Shown piece after piece: positions 15,750-25,049 of a DNA stretch of 64,000 nucleotides. A program made the position numbers and the translations under genes. Source of the stretch: JAFTYO01 sp045611785 (lineage in GTDB: Bacteria > Pseudomonadota > Alphaproteobacteria > RF32 > CAG-239); the NCBI GenBank assembly GCA_045611785.1, contig JAZKXV010000011.1, forward strand, positions 27,941 through 91,940. The letters run 5' to 3'. The notes beneath the pieces were generated by a model, which worked only from the letters and a program-made list of their open reading frames with translations, was not told where the DNA came from and did no database searches. Within the stretch, counting starts at the first letter, position 1; each line of letters starts with the position of its first letter.

Positions 15750-16376
15750 ATGAGTAACAACGCAATTGAGGTATTAAACTCTACTTTAGTGCCTATGGTA
15801 ATTGAGCAAACATCAAGAGGCGAGCGCTCTTTTGATATATTTTCACGTCTTTTAAAAGAACGTATCATTTTTTTAACTGGTGAAGTTAATGATGAAGTTT
15901 CAGCCCTTGTATGCGCACAACTTTTATTTTTAGAATCTGAAGATCCTAAAAAAGATATTTATTTATACATAAATTCACCAGGAGGCGTCGTTACATCAGG
16001 TCTTGCAATGTATGATACTATGCAATACATATCTTGTGATGTTTCAACACTTTGCATAGGCCAAGCATGCTCTATGGGTTCTTTTTTACTTGCAGGAGGA
16101 ACCAAAGGCAAAAGATTCTCTTTGCCTAACTCTCAAATTATGATTCACCAACCATCAGGCGGAGCAAGAGGTCAAGCAACAGACATAGAAATACAGGCAA
16201 AGCTTATTTTAGATTTAAGAAAACGCTTAAATAAAATCTATGCTGACAACACCGGCCAAAAACTTTCCGTTATTGAAAAAGCTATGGATAGAGATAATTT
16301 CATGACACCAATTGAAGCTAAAGAATTTGGCTTAATTGATGAAATTGTAACTAACCGCCTTGACATTGTAAAATAG
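15750..16376 (+). CDS. clpP: ATP-dependent Clp protease proteolytic subunit
   Basis: The protein has 208 residues with the serine protease triad: Ser108 in QACSMGSFLL, His133 in IMIHQPSGG, and Asp182 in MDRDNFMT. INSPGG forms the oxyanion region. It forms a 14-subunit chamber with ClpX. AAGGA lies before the ATG. clpX follows after ten bases, forming the usual clpP-clpX operon. In Caulobacter relatives ClpXP degrades CtrA and other cell-cycle regulators. Confidence 0.96.
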   Translation: MSNNAIEVLNSTLVPMVIEQTSRGERSFDIFSRLLKERIIFLTGEVNDEVSALVCAQLLFLESEDPKKDIYLYINSPGGVVTSGLAMYDTMQYISCDVSTLCIGQACSMGSFLLAGGTKGKRFSLPNSQIMIHQPSGGARGQATDIEIQAKLILDLRKRLNKIYADNTGQKLSVIEKAMDRDNFMTPIEAKEFGLIDEIVTNRLDIVK

Positions 16377-16386
16377 GAGTTTTTTC

Positions 16387-17640
16387 ATGAGCAATACCGA
16401 TGATAAAGTTTTACATTGTTCATTTTGTGGCAAAAGCCAAAATGAAGTAAAAAAACTGGTGGCCGGCAGAGGCGTTTATATATGTGATGAGTGTATAGAA
16501 GTTTGTATTAATATTGTGTCAGAAGAATTACACAATGAAAAACCTTCTGAAACTGGAAGTTTTTCAGAAAATCTGCCAACACCATCTAAAATTAAAGAAT
16601 TTCTTGATCAATATGTTATCGGACAAGAATATGCAAAAAAAGTATTATCAGTTTCTGTATACAACCACTATAAACGCTTAAATTGCAAAAAAGATAATAA
16701 CAATGTTGATATTTCAAAATCTAACGTAATTTTAATTGGATCAACAGGTTCCGGAAAAACTTTGTTAGCACAAACATTAGCAAAAATTTTAGATGTTCCT
16801 TTTGCAATTGCTGATGCAACAACTTTAACAGAGGCCGGATATGTTGGTGAAGATGTTGAAAACATTGTTTTAAAACTCGTACAAGCAGCTAATTATGACA
16901 TCGAAAAAGCAGAACGTGGAATTATTTATATCGATGAAATAGATAAAATTACACGCAAAACCGATGGCCCATCAATAACCAGAGACGTTTCAGGGGAAGG
17001 CGTTCAACAAGCTCTCTTAAAAATTATTGAAGGTACGGTTGCAAACGTTCCGCCACAAGGTGGCAGAAAACACCCTCAACAAGAATTTTTACATGTTGAT
17101 ACATCAAATATCTTATTTATTTGTGGTGGTGCTTTTGCCGGATTAGAAAGAATTATCAGCTCAAGAGGTAAAGACACATCTATAGGCTTCGGTGCAAAAG
17201 TTGCATCTAAAGAAGATAGAGGAATCGGAGAAATTATAAAAGATGTACAACCGGAAGATTTACTCAAATTCGGACTTATCCCTGAATTTATAGGAAGACT
17301 TCCGATTATTGCCACATTAAGCGACTTAGATGAAAACGCTCTGATCAAGGTTTTAAGCGAACCGAAAAATGCGCTCTTAAAACAATATACCACTTTATTT
17401 GATATGGAAAACGTTAAACTTTCAATCAATGACGAGGCTTTAAGAGCAATTGCTAAAAAAGCAATTGAACGCAAAACCGGAGCACGTGGATTAAGAGCCA
17501 TTATGGAAGATATTTTACTTGAATTGATGTATGAAATTCCAGACCAAAAAGATGTTACTGAAGTAATTATCACAGACAAAGTTGTAAACAACTCAGGTGA
17601 AGCAATTTTAATCAGATCGACTGAAAGCAAAACTGCTTAA
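16387..17640 (+). CDS. clpX: ATP-dependent Clp protease unfoldase ClpX
   Basis: The protein has 417 residues. A zinc-binding domain has Cys11, Cys14, Cys33 and Cys36. The AAA+ module has Walker A GSTGSGKTLL (about 118-127), Walker B IIYIDEIDKI, the GYVGEDVE pore-loop motif and an arginine-containing sensor GARGLR. AGGAG stands before the ATG. It recognises tagged substrates, unfolds them and passes them to ClpP. A terminator follows directly, and no lon gene is seen downstream. Confidence 0.97.
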   Translation: MSNTDDKVLHCSFCGKSQNEVKKLVAGRGVYICDECIEVCINIVSEELHNEKPSETGSFSENLPTPSKIKEFLDQYVIGQEYAKKVLSVSVYNHYKRLNCKKDNNNVDISKSNVILIGSTGSGKTLLAQTLAKILDVPFAIADATTLTEAGYVGEDVENIVLKLVQAANYDIEKAERGIIYIDEIDKITRKTDGPSITRDVSGEGVQQALLKIIEGTVANVPPQGGRKHPQQEFLHVDTSNILFICGGAFAGLERIISSRGKDTSIGFGAKVASKEDRGIGEIIKDVQPEDLLKFGLIPEFIGRLPIIATLSDLDENALIKVLSEPKNALLKQYTTLFDMENVKLSINDEALRAIAKKAIERKTGARGLRAIMEDILLELMYEIPDQKDVTEVIITDKVVNNSGEAILIRSTESKTA

Positions 17641-17646
17641 TCAATC

Positions 17647-17678
17647 AAAAAGGGGGGCTTAAAGCTCCCTTTTTTTTC
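17647..17678 (+). terminator. Terminator of clpP-clpX
   Basis: AAAAAGGGGG pairs imperfectly with CTCCCTTTTT around a short AT-rich loop, with a long T run. Confidence 0.8.
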
Positions 17679-17696
17679 AACCAGTAATGTTTAATT

Positions 17697-17861
17697 TTAC
17701 CAAGGAATCCCTTTAATACATTTTTCAGGATTTTTATCACAATAGTCCTCTTCATTTCCAACTTCATATAAATGACTGCGTTTTTCTGTTAACTTTCCTG
17801 CTTCAATAGTTTTACAAGCACATAGCAACAGCAACAATGAAAACAATACGACCTTTTTCAT
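17697..17861 (-). CDS. Small predicted lipoprotein
   Basis: A 54-residue protein with a lipoprotein signal, MKKVVLFSLLLLLCAC, and a short charged tail with two further cysteines (DYCDKNPEKC). AAGGAG seven bases before the ATG at 17861 decides the start. It lies 11 bases after the membrane protein gene on the same strand and may be expressed with it. The function is unknown. Confidence 0.65.
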   Translation of the reverse strand: MKKVVLFSLLLLLCACKTIEAGKLTEKRSHLYEVGNEEDYCDKNPEKCIKGIPW

Positions 17862-17872
17862 ATTAAACTCCT

Positions 17873-18244
17873 TTAAATCCAAGCAAATTTAATTCCACCA
17901 TAAATTACCAGCAGAATAAATACTTTGGCTAAGTGTCCTAACCAAGCGCTTTTATCATATTCTTTTGAGCTTCTCCATACTCCAAACCAAACCATTATAG
18001 AATATAAAATCAACGCCAACAAACATACAAAATATGCAATAGTCAAGAACAAAATCATATTATCTATATTAAGCATGGAAAAATAATGTGTATAGTAATA
18101 TTTAATTGACATTCCGTTAATTTTTTGCCTTAAAAAGGCTCCGAATATTTTTGTAATAAACGAAACAACAAAAATTCCCATAACACCAAATTTCCAAAAG
18201 GTTTCTTTTAATGAGAACTGTCCATACACTAATTTTCCAAACAT
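17873..18244 (-). CDS. Small membrane protein, unknown
   Basis: The protein has 123 residues with three hydrophobic helices (about 18-37, 62-85 and 105-120). No catalytic or binding motif is visible. It ends 11 bases before the small lipoprotein gene. AGGGAG lies before the ATG (on the minus strand), a normal ribosome binding site for this genome. No family is recognised. Confidence 0.6.
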   Translation of the reverse strand: MFGKLVYGQFSLKETFWKFGVMGIFVVSFITKIFGAFLRQKINGMSIKYYYTHYFSMLNIDNMILFLTIAYFVCLLALILYSIMVWFGVWRSSKEYDKSAWLGHLAKVFILLVIYGGIKFAWI

Positions 18245-18285
18245 TGATTTCTCCCTAGATTTTTTAACAGTCTATTTAATAACAA

Positions 18286-20004
18286 TTAAAATTTAGTTAC
18301 AATTTTAACATATGGTTTAATCCCAAGCTCTTGCTGAACAGATGCAATATATTGTGAATATTCACCCCAATAAGCCCATCTTTTTATATAATCTTTTGCT
18401 GTTTCTGTTGATTTTGATAATTGAACGGCAACAGTTTCTTCTAACAATTTATACATAACAGAAGAAAAACCTTCAAATTCAATGTGTAATTTTTTCTCTG
18501 CATCAAACCATATGGCTTTATTTTCCAATAAATAATTAAAATGTATTAAATCAGCAACCCTGTGCGGATTTGCAAATACAGGCTCAGCCCTTAAAAGCAA
18601 ACTGCTGAAAATCCATGAAGTATATATCTTTTTGACATCTTCCGGAGTAAACATATTATACTCTTTTGCAATTTCAGAAATTGATGCTATTGAAAACACA
18701 TCAGCTTTATGCTCTTCTATAATATGTTTATATTCACCCATAGCGTTTTGATATTCTGAACGAGGGCCCAAAGAGTGTCCATTCTCATGATAAATAACAA
18801 AAACAATATCTTTCTGAACATCAACATATTGATGAAATTGCGGTGCCACTAATCTATCAAGCAGTTGTTTTTGTTTACTTGCATCTTTGCTGAAACGAAC
18901 TTGGCGATGATACACATTTCTTCTGCCGCCACCTGTTTTAACTGACAATTTATCATTATTCGGAAGATTTTGTGCTGTAGTTATTCCGCCTCTGCACATA
19001 GCATAATCACCGGTAAGTGCTACAATATCTGCATCTACCATTGTTTGTTTTACTTCTTTCTGATTATCTGTAGATTGCTCATATTTATCGCTATATGGCA
19101 TCCATTTTGCTAAATGCTCAAGCGTTTTTTTAGAACTCAAAATATACTCTGTTTCCGGTTTATTAACAATACCTACACGGCACCCCAGCGTATCTTTTGA
19201 AACAACCTCTATACCATTTGAAGCAATAATATCACTAAGCTCTTTGTTAGAATATACTGAGCTGGTCAGATCATCTTCATAATTTTCTCTTGAAATTGTA
19301 AATTCTAAATTCGTATTTTGCATATCTGCCCAATATTTATCAGCAACCATATCAAGCTTTTCATCTTCATGCAAAAGTGCTTGAGCTTGCCATGTCAAAT
19401 ATTGTTTAAAAGCATCATCGGTACAAACTTGTGCAGCCAAATCTAACTCATTGGCAATTTGCGCAAACTCTTTTGAAAAATATTGAGTATAATCAATTGC
19501 AACCAACTCATCATTTTTTCTTCTTACCATAGTTCTTGCGGATAAAATTTGGCGAATTTCGTTAATTTTACCTCTTTCGGCCATTTTAATTAAGATCTGA
19601 TGAAATTCTTCTTCAGTCAAATCATAAGGATAAAAGTTTCTTCCTTTAAGCAATTCAACATTTTTAAAAATTTGAACTGGATCCTTATCTATACCATTAA
19701 AACCGGCCACACCATTTAAACTATTGAATAACGCTAAAGTTTTTAAGGCGTAAGAACTTTCCATCGCAGTTCTTTCCAAAGCATATTTTAAACTACGATT
19801 TAAATGATGATCTTGTTCTAATGCAATATCATTAATGATTGATGAGGCTTTCACTAAATGTTCTAAAGCTTGTTTATCTCCTTTCGGCAAATTTACATAA
19901 CCGTCAAAATCTTGTGACACAAGCTCAATAATTCGACATTTTTTATCTAAAATATCGGTAAGTTCAGTTTCTGTAAAATTTATCTCATAACCATTTATTT
20001 TCAT
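18286..20004 (-). CDS. M49-like (dipeptidyl peptidase III family) zinc peptidase
   Basis: The protein has 572 residues without a signal peptide. Near residue 403 it has YHENGHSLGP, and about 25 residues later EEHKADVFSI. This HExGH plus EExxAD pair resembles the zinc site of peptidase family M49, in which the bacterial and Nudix-associated members have a shortened HExxH-type motif. It would remove dipeptides from short peptides in the cytoplasm. Its ATG shares one base with the stop of the upstream AMMECR1-like gene (TAATG), so the two are translationally coupled. Family assignment is from the motif and overall length only. Confidence 0.7.
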   Translation of the reverse strand: MKINGYEINFTETELTDILDKKCRIIELVSQDFDGYVNLPKGDKQALEHLVKASSIINDIALEQDHHLNRSLKYALERTAMESSYALKTLALFNSLNGVAGFNGIDKDPVQIFKNVELLKGRNFYPYDLTEEEFHQILIKMAERGKINEIRQILSARTMVRRKNDELVAIDYTQYFSKEFAQIANELDLAAQVCTDDAFKQYLTWQAQALLHEDEKLDMVADKYWADMQNTNLEFTISRENYEDDLTSSVYSNKELSDIIASNGIEVVSKDTLGCRVGIVNKPETEYILSSKKTLEHLAKWMPYSDKYEQSTDNQKEVKQTMVDADIVALTGDYAMCRGGITTAQNLPNNDKLSVKTGGGRRNVYHRQVRFSKDASKQKQLLDRLVAPQFHQYVDVQKDIVFVIYHENGHSLGPRSEYQNAMGEYKHIIEEHKADVFSIASISEIAKEYNMFTPEDVKKIYTSWIFSSLLLRAEPVFANPHRVADLIHFNYLLENKAIWFDAEKKLHIEFEGFSSVMYKLLEETVAVQLSKSTETAKDYIKRWAYWGEYSQYIASVQQELGIKPYVKIVTKF

Positions 20005-21086
20005 TAAAATATCTCCACAGCCTTAAAAAAATATATTTGAATATCATTGCTCCAATAATCCGGATTAATTCCGGATTTTATTTTCAACTTTTTAACAAAG
20101 TCTTGTTTTGACATATCATCATTCCAATAAGCAGGTGCCATAATCCCTGTTAACAAACCTTTTTTCATCACAACGCCCTTTGAGTTATCCAAATTATCTA
20201 AAAACTCTTTTTCACTAGTAAACTGTTGTCTTTTAAGCTGAGTTAATAAACACACTTTTTTTCTCCAACTCGGATACTTTTCATTTGCTTGTGATAATGT
20301 CTGTAAAACAGATGCCTCGACAGACTTTTCAAAACTAAAATCAACAAATTCTTCACAATCATCATTTTCATTACAAGCGATAACCAAAGAAGAAGCCTTA
20401 TCATTCATATGATAAATATTTTCATGATTTACTTTGCCGGTTGCAATAAGGCTCTTTAGTTCCAGATTATAATCTGATATAAATTGTTTTAAGCTACTTT
20501 CTTGTTCATCTAAAGTAGATGATATTTTATGTTCATTATCAGTACTAACTTCTTTAATTTTATTAAATTGTAACCAATCCGACACTTTAGGATACAAGTT
20601 ATTTGCTTTAGCAAAAAGTTTAATTTGTTCAAAATATGGTAGCGGCTTTTCCAAATCATCAAACCATACAAAAACCGCATTTTTATCTAATTGCAGAGTA
20701 TCTGCAACTGCAACATCATTAAAATATTTCTGTAAATACTGCATATGCTTTTTGCTAACATATTCATTTTGCAAAACATTAATTTTCTTATCTTTTAAAT
20801 TAAACTCTTTTGCCTTTTGAACATACTTAATATCAGGCAAATTATGCGGCAAAATTAAAATTTTTAATATTTGTTGAGAATCTGTAAACGAAGCAACAAG
20901 CAACGGATTTCGAAATTCTTTTATTTTATCTGTAGGCGTTTGATAATTTATAACCAATTCAGAATTGGCAGATATATATGTTAAAAAATTAAACAAATTA
21001 TATAACAGCAACGACAACAATAACGCATAAAATGAAAATCGTTTTATGCGTCTTAGATAAATTTCTTTATTATTGTTAAGAGCCAT
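20004..21086 (-). CDS. Membrane-anchored protein with an AMMECR1-like C-terminal domain
   Basis: The protein has 360 residues. One membrane helix (about 16-38) is followed by an uncharacterised extracytoplasmic region. The last 130 residues look like a divergent AMMECR1 domain: FSFEKSVEASVLQTL, the VCLLTQLKRQQFTSEKEFL strand region, KKGLLTGIMAPAYWNDD, and the ending INPDYWSN followed by IYFFKAVEIF, matching the usual GLPPDAW and YRFEAE ending. AMMECR1 proteins usually act with MEMO and a radical-SAM protein; neither is seen here. It is coupled to the M49-like gene. The domain call is from pattern memory. Confidence 0.55.
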   Translation of the reverse strand: MALNNNKEIYLRRIKRFSFYALLLSLLLYNLFNFLTYISANSELVINYQTPTDKIKEFRNPLLVASFTDSQQILKILILPHNLPDIKYVQKAKEFNLKDKKINVLQNEYVSKKHMQYLQKYFNDVAVADTLQLDKNAVFVWFDDLEKPLPYFEQIKLFAKANNLYPKVSDWLQFNKIKEVSTDNEHKISSTLDEQESSLKQFISDYNLELKSLIATGKVNHENIYHMNDKASSLVIACNENDDCEEFVDFSFEKSVEASVLQTLSQANEKYPSWRKKVCLLTQLKRQQFTSEKEFLDNLDNSKGVVMKKGLLTGIMAPAYWNDDMSKQDFVKKLKIKSGINPDYWSNDIQIYFFKAVEIF

Positions 21087-21125
21087 AATAAGCCTACATT
21101 AAATTAAACCTTTTTGTAGTTTAAC

Positions 21126-21812
21126 TTATTTTGAATTTGATAAAAGCAAAGTATCGTAAAAATCCACAAATGAATCAAAAAAATAAACATCTTCACCTAT
21201 TTTATCTTCATCACCCCAAATAGATTTGCCGATTCTTATGGCTCTTGCTCCTGCATTTTGTGCACACATACTATCTTGCGGACTATCTCCTACCACCCAT
21301 ACGTTGTGTTTATTTATCTGCGTGTCGGAAATTATATCTTTAAGTGTCCATATTAAATGATCCGGATAAGGTTTATCTTTTTTAGCTTCATGACCACAAA
21401 CTATATTATCAAAAATTTCAGAATTAAATAATATTGGTAACTCATATTCTAATAAAACACGTTCTTTATTGGTCATAATCATTACAGATATGCCCTTGCT
21501 TTTGAAAAATTCTAAAACCTCATAAGTTTTTGGAAAAGTTTTTATTAGCCTATTAACATTTTGGATGTATATCGCTCTATATTTCTCATAAGCTTTTGTT
21601 GCATTTTCTCCGAAAATATTTACAAAATTATCCTTAAACGACAGATTATTATCTCGTTTTTGTTTTTCAATTTCCCAATCTTGTAAGCCATATTCTTTCA
21701 AAACCTCATTGACCGAATAGACAAGAACCGTTCTGCTTTCAGCTAATGTATTATCCCAATCAAAAACAACAACTTTGAGTTGTTTAATATCTAAATCATA
21801 TTTTTTTAACAC
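21126..21812 (-). CDS. HAD-superfamily hydrolase, phosphoglycolate phosphatase-like
   Basis: The protein has 228 residues with the four HAD motifs: nucleophile Asp18 and acid Asp20 in FDWDNT, Thr in IMTNK, Lys in AKKDKPYPDHL, and VGDSPQDS. The cap is helical as in phosphoglycolate phosphatases. The start is GTG at 21812, with AGGGG six bases before it. It lies upstream of the AMMECR1-like gene on the same strand with a 40-base gap. The substrate is not predictable. Confidence 0.82.
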   Translation of the reverse strand: MLKKYDLDIKQLKVVVFDWDNTLAESRTVLVYSVNEVLKEYGLQDWEIEKQKRDNNLSFKDNFVNIFGENATKAYEKYRAIYIQNVNRLIKTFPKTYEVLEFFKSKGISVMIMTNKERVLLEYELPILFNSEIFDNIVCGHEAKKDKPYPDHLIWTLKDIISDTQINKHNVWVVGDSPQDSMCAQNAGARAIRIGKSIWGDEDKIGEDVYFFDSFVDFYDTLLLSNSK

Positions 21813-21850
21813 TCTTTGCCCCTTTCAACAAATAAATAAAGCTCAAGGTA

Positions 21851-21879
21851 AAAAAAACAAGGGAGATAATCTCCCTTGC
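21851..21879 (-). terminator. Terminator of serS
   Basis: On the minus strand CAAGGGAGAT pairs with ATCTCCCTTG, followed by seven T. It lies just after the serS stop. Confidence 0.88.
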
Positions 21880-21888
21880 TTACAGATA

Positions 21889-23175
21889 TTAACAATTTTT
21901 ACCTATAACTTTTTTACCGCCCATATATGGTTGTAATTTTTCCGGTATATTAACAGATCCATCTTCATTTTGATGATTTTCAATAAACGGAACCAAAGCT
22001 CTAGGAGTAGCAATGCCGGTATTGTTTAAAGTATGAACAAATCTTACTTTACCACTTTCATTATCACGATATCTTAAATTTGTACGTCTTGCTTGCCATT
22101 CTGTAATATTAGAGCAAGAGTGTGTTTCTCTGTAGCAGTTCTGACTTGGAACCCATGCTTCTAAATCGTACTGACGATATTTAGGAGCACCCATATCTCC
22201 GGTACAAACTTCCAACACTTGATATGGAAGTTCTAAATCTTGTAAAACTTCTTCTGAAATTTCAAGCAACTTTTTATGCCATTTTTCACTTTCTTGAACA
22301 TCATTTTTACAAATAACAAATTGTTCTGTTTTCATAAATTGGTGAACACGAACTAAACCTCTTGTATCTTTACCAGCAGCACCCGCTTCTCTTCTGAAGC
22401 AAGGAGAAAATCCGGCATATAAAATAGGCAATTCGTTTTCAGATAAAATTTCATCAGCTCTTAAAGAGTTTAATATAAGCTCAGCTGTACCGGATAAATA
22501 AATATCATCGGCCGGCAAATGATAAACCTCATCTCTTGAGAAAGGCAAATATCCTTGTCCGTAAAGAGGTCTTTCTTTAGAAATTGCCGGAACAGTTATA
22601 ACTGTAAAACCATGATCACGAAGCTTGTCCAGCACCATCATGTGCATAGCAAGTTCTAATTTTGCTAAATCATTCTTAATTGCATAAGTTCTTGAACCAG
22701 ATACTTTTGCAATTCTTTCCATTTCTGACCAATCATTCATTTCCATTAACTCAACATGATCACGTGGTTGGAAAGAAAACTCTCTGATTTTACCAACTTG
22801 CTTACGAACAACGTTTGCGCTATCATCAGGACCTATTGGGCTTTCAGCTGATGGCATGTTAGGCATTTTCAACATCATTAAATCAAAGTCTTTTTGTTTT
22901 TCCACAAGTTGTTCTTGTAAAATCTTGAAATCTTCTCCTAATGCTTTACTTTTTGCAATAATTGATGGACGTTCTTCTGGCGATGCGGATTTTATAGCAT
23001 TACTTAATTTATTTTTTTCTTCAGCAATAGATTGAGATGATGTTTTGAGTTTGTTAATTTCTTTATGCAAATCAATCATAGCATATAAATCTAAATCTTT
23101 TTTTGTATATCCTTTTTTTTCTAAACCGTCTTTAACAAAATCGGTATTTTCTATAATAAATTTTATATCCAACAT
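21889..23175 (-). CDS. serS: Serine--tRNA ligase
   Basis: The protein has 428 residues: an N-terminal antiparallel coiled-coil arm (about 30-105) that grips the long variable arm of tRNA-Ser, and a class II catalytic core with motif 2 FRREAGAAGKDTRGLVR and motif 3 NTGIATPRALVPFIEN. It charges tRNA-Ser with serine. AGGA lies upstream of the ATG. It is divergent from trpS with 116 bases between them. Confidence 0.96.
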   Translation of the reverse strand: MLDIKFIIENTDFVKDGLEKKGYTKKDLDLYAMIDLHKEINKLKTSSQSIAEEKNKLSNAIKSASPEERPSIIAKSKALGEDFKILQEQLVEKQKDFDLMMLKMPNMPSAESPIGPDDSANVVRKQVGKIREFSFQPRDHVELMEMNDWSEMERIAKVSGSRTYAIKNDLAKLELAMHMMVLDKLRDHGFTVITVPAISKERPLYGQGYLPFSRDEVYHLPADDIYLSGTAELILNSLRADEILSENELPILYAGFSPCFRREAGAAGKDTRGLVRVHQFMKTEQFVICKNDVQESEKWHKKLLEISEEVLQDLELPYQVLEVCTGDMGAPKYRQYDLEAWVPSQNCYRETHSCSNITEWQARRTNLRYRDNESGKVRFVHTLNNTGIATPRALVPFIENHQNEDGSVNIPEKLQPYMGGKKVIGKNC

Positions 23176-23291
23176 CTTTTATGCGTCCTATTTAAAAATA
23201 TATTGATTTAAACCGTGAATTAGATTATCTTTTTTTAACATTAATTACAACAGAAAAATAAAAAATCACAAGAAAAAGAGGTTTATTAAGC

Positions 23292-24308
23292 ATGTTTAAG
23301 GGAAAAACAGTATTAACAGGTGTAAAACCTACCGGCACACCACATATCGGTAATTTATTAGGCGCTATCAGACCGGCTTTAGATTTAGGTCAAAAAGCAA
23401 TAGAAACCGGCGGAAAACACTATATGTTTATTGCTGATTACCATGCTATAAATGCTGAAAAAGACGCTTCAGTATTAAACCAAAAATTAAAAGAAATAGC
23501 ATCTGTTTATCTTGCATTCGGACTTGATACTGATAAATCTATATTTTATCGTCAATCTGACATTCCTGAAATACACGAATTTACAACAATTTTATATGCC
23601 TATACACCAAAAGGTTTTATGAATAAAGCTCATGCATACAAAGCTTGTGTAGATAAAAACCGTTTAAACGGCAAACCTGATGATGATGGTATCAACATGG
23701 GGCTTTATACATATCCTACCTTAATGGCTGCAGATATTTTAGCATATCAAACCGATATTGTACCTGTTGGTAAGGACCAAATTCAACACGTTGAAATTGC
23801 TCGTGATATCGCAGGGGCTATTAATGCTCACTACAATAAAGATTTACTGAAACTACCTAGCTATTACATAGAAGAAAATGTCGCAGTTGTTCCTGGTGTT
23901 GACGGAAGGAAAATGAGCAAATCTTATGGCAATGTTATTCCTGTTTTTGCAGAAGATTCCGTAATTAAAAAAGCCATATTCTCTATAAAAACAGATTCTC
24001 GCCCTATGGAAGAACCTAAAGACCCTGATGATATTTTAGTATACCAAATATATAAAGCCATTGCTGATGAAAGCCAAATTGAAGAAATGGCTGAAGGCCT
24101 AAAACAAGGCAAATTAGGATACGGCCACATCAAAAACATGCTCCTTGATGCCGTTTTACAAAAAACAAAGAACGCCAAAGAAATGTATAACTATTATATG
24201 GCTAACTTTGATGTAGTAGAAGAAAAATTACAAAAAGGCGCTCAAAAAGCAAGACCTATAATTCAAGAAACATTAAACACTCTTAAAAACACCGTATTTG
24301 GGCGTTAA
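23292..24308 (+). CDS. trpS: Tryptophan--tRNA ligase
   Basis: The protein has 338 residues and is a class I synthetase with the HIGH motif as PHIGN in TGVKPTGTPHIGNLLGA and the KMSKS motif in GRKMSKSYGN. VPVGKDQIQHVEIARD is a further signature. It charges tRNA-Trp. AGAGG precedes the ATG. It converges on the hda-like gene with 11 bases between the stops. Confidence 0.95.
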   Translation: MFKGKTVLTGVKPTGTPHIGNLLGAIRPALDLGQKAIETGGKHYMFIADYHAINAEKDASVLNQKLKEIASVYLAFGLDTDKSIFYRQSDIPEIHEFTTILYAYTPKGFMNKAHAYKACVDKNRLNGKPDDDGINMGLYTYPTLMAADILAYQTDIVPVGKDQIQHVEIARDIAGAINAHYNKDLLKLPSYYIEENVAVVPGVDGRKMSKSYGNVIPVFAEDSVIKKAIFSIKTDSRPMEEPKDPDDILVYQIYKAIADESQIEEMAEGLKQGKLGYGHIKNMLLDAVLQKTKNAKEMYNYYMANFDVVEEKLQKGAQKARPIIQETLNTLKNTVFGR

Positions 24309-24319
24309 TAGGTTTGTTA

Positions 24320-25045
24320 TTATTCAAATAAATCAGTTTGTATATTGCTCAGTAAGTAATCTATTGCTTCTTTAACAATAGGCGTACTTACTGTGCGTTT
24401 TTTTGCTAACGAAATCATATCTATTTCTTCAACCAACTTAACTGCAAAAGAAAATGAGCGTTGCATATTTCGAATAATATAATTTAGCACTTCTTGAGAA
24501 ATAATAATCTGGCGATCATTAAACAGTTTAACAATTAAAGCTGATAACATTTCATCATCAGGTTCGCCAATTTCAACGCTTGGTATAATATTTAATCTTG
24601 ACTGCAAATCAGGTAATTTAAAGCGCATACGTGCAGGAGCTTGCTCTGCCGTAAACAAAACAAAACCGCCTTCATTTTGATACAGATTAAATAAGTGGAA
24701 AAGATTTTCATTGTTTGCTTGCGGACACAAATTTTCAACCACCAAACAAGTATTTTCCCGATGTAGCATATTTACTTTATGCGATGTTATATCAATGGCA
24801 TTTATAATTTTAACCGAAACCGGTTTTTGATAAAAACACGCAACATGCTCAGCAAACACATGAGCTAAATGAGATTTTCCACATCCTTTAGGACCATACA
24901 ACACATATGCAAAAAAGGGCCAATTAGGCCAACTGTCTATAACGTTTATTGCTTGCAAGTTGCACCTGTTAACCATAAAATCATCACGTTTGTAACACAC
25001 TCTCGGTTCAAAAACTAATGGTATTTGTGTACTTTTCTTATCCAT
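24320..25045 (-). CDS. hdaA: Hda-like DnaA-related regulatory ATPase
   Basis: The protein has 241 residues and keeps the AAA+ part of DnaA with Walker A GPKGCGKSHL (51-60), without the DnaA DNA-binding domain IV. Its position in the order and its length fit Hda/HdaA, which with the DNA clamp stimulates ATP hydrolysis by DnaA and so limits initiation. The Walker B site is weak (CLVVENL in place of a DDxD-type site), as is common in alphaproteobacterial HdaA. It follows cckA by four bases. Confidence 0.8.
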   Translation of the reverse strand: MDKKSTQIPLVFEPRVCYKRDDFMVNRCNLQAINVIDSWPNWPFFAYVLYGPKGCGKSHLAHVFAEHVACFYQKPVSVKIINAIDITSHKVNMLHRENTCLVVENLCPQANNENLFHLFNLYQNEGGFVLFTAEQAPARMRFKLPDLQSRLNIIPSVEIGEPDDEMLSALIVKLFNDRQIIISQEVLNYIIRNMQRSFSFAVKLVEEIDMISLAKKRTVSTPIVKEAIDYLLSNIQTDLFE

Positions 25046-25049
25046 TCTT

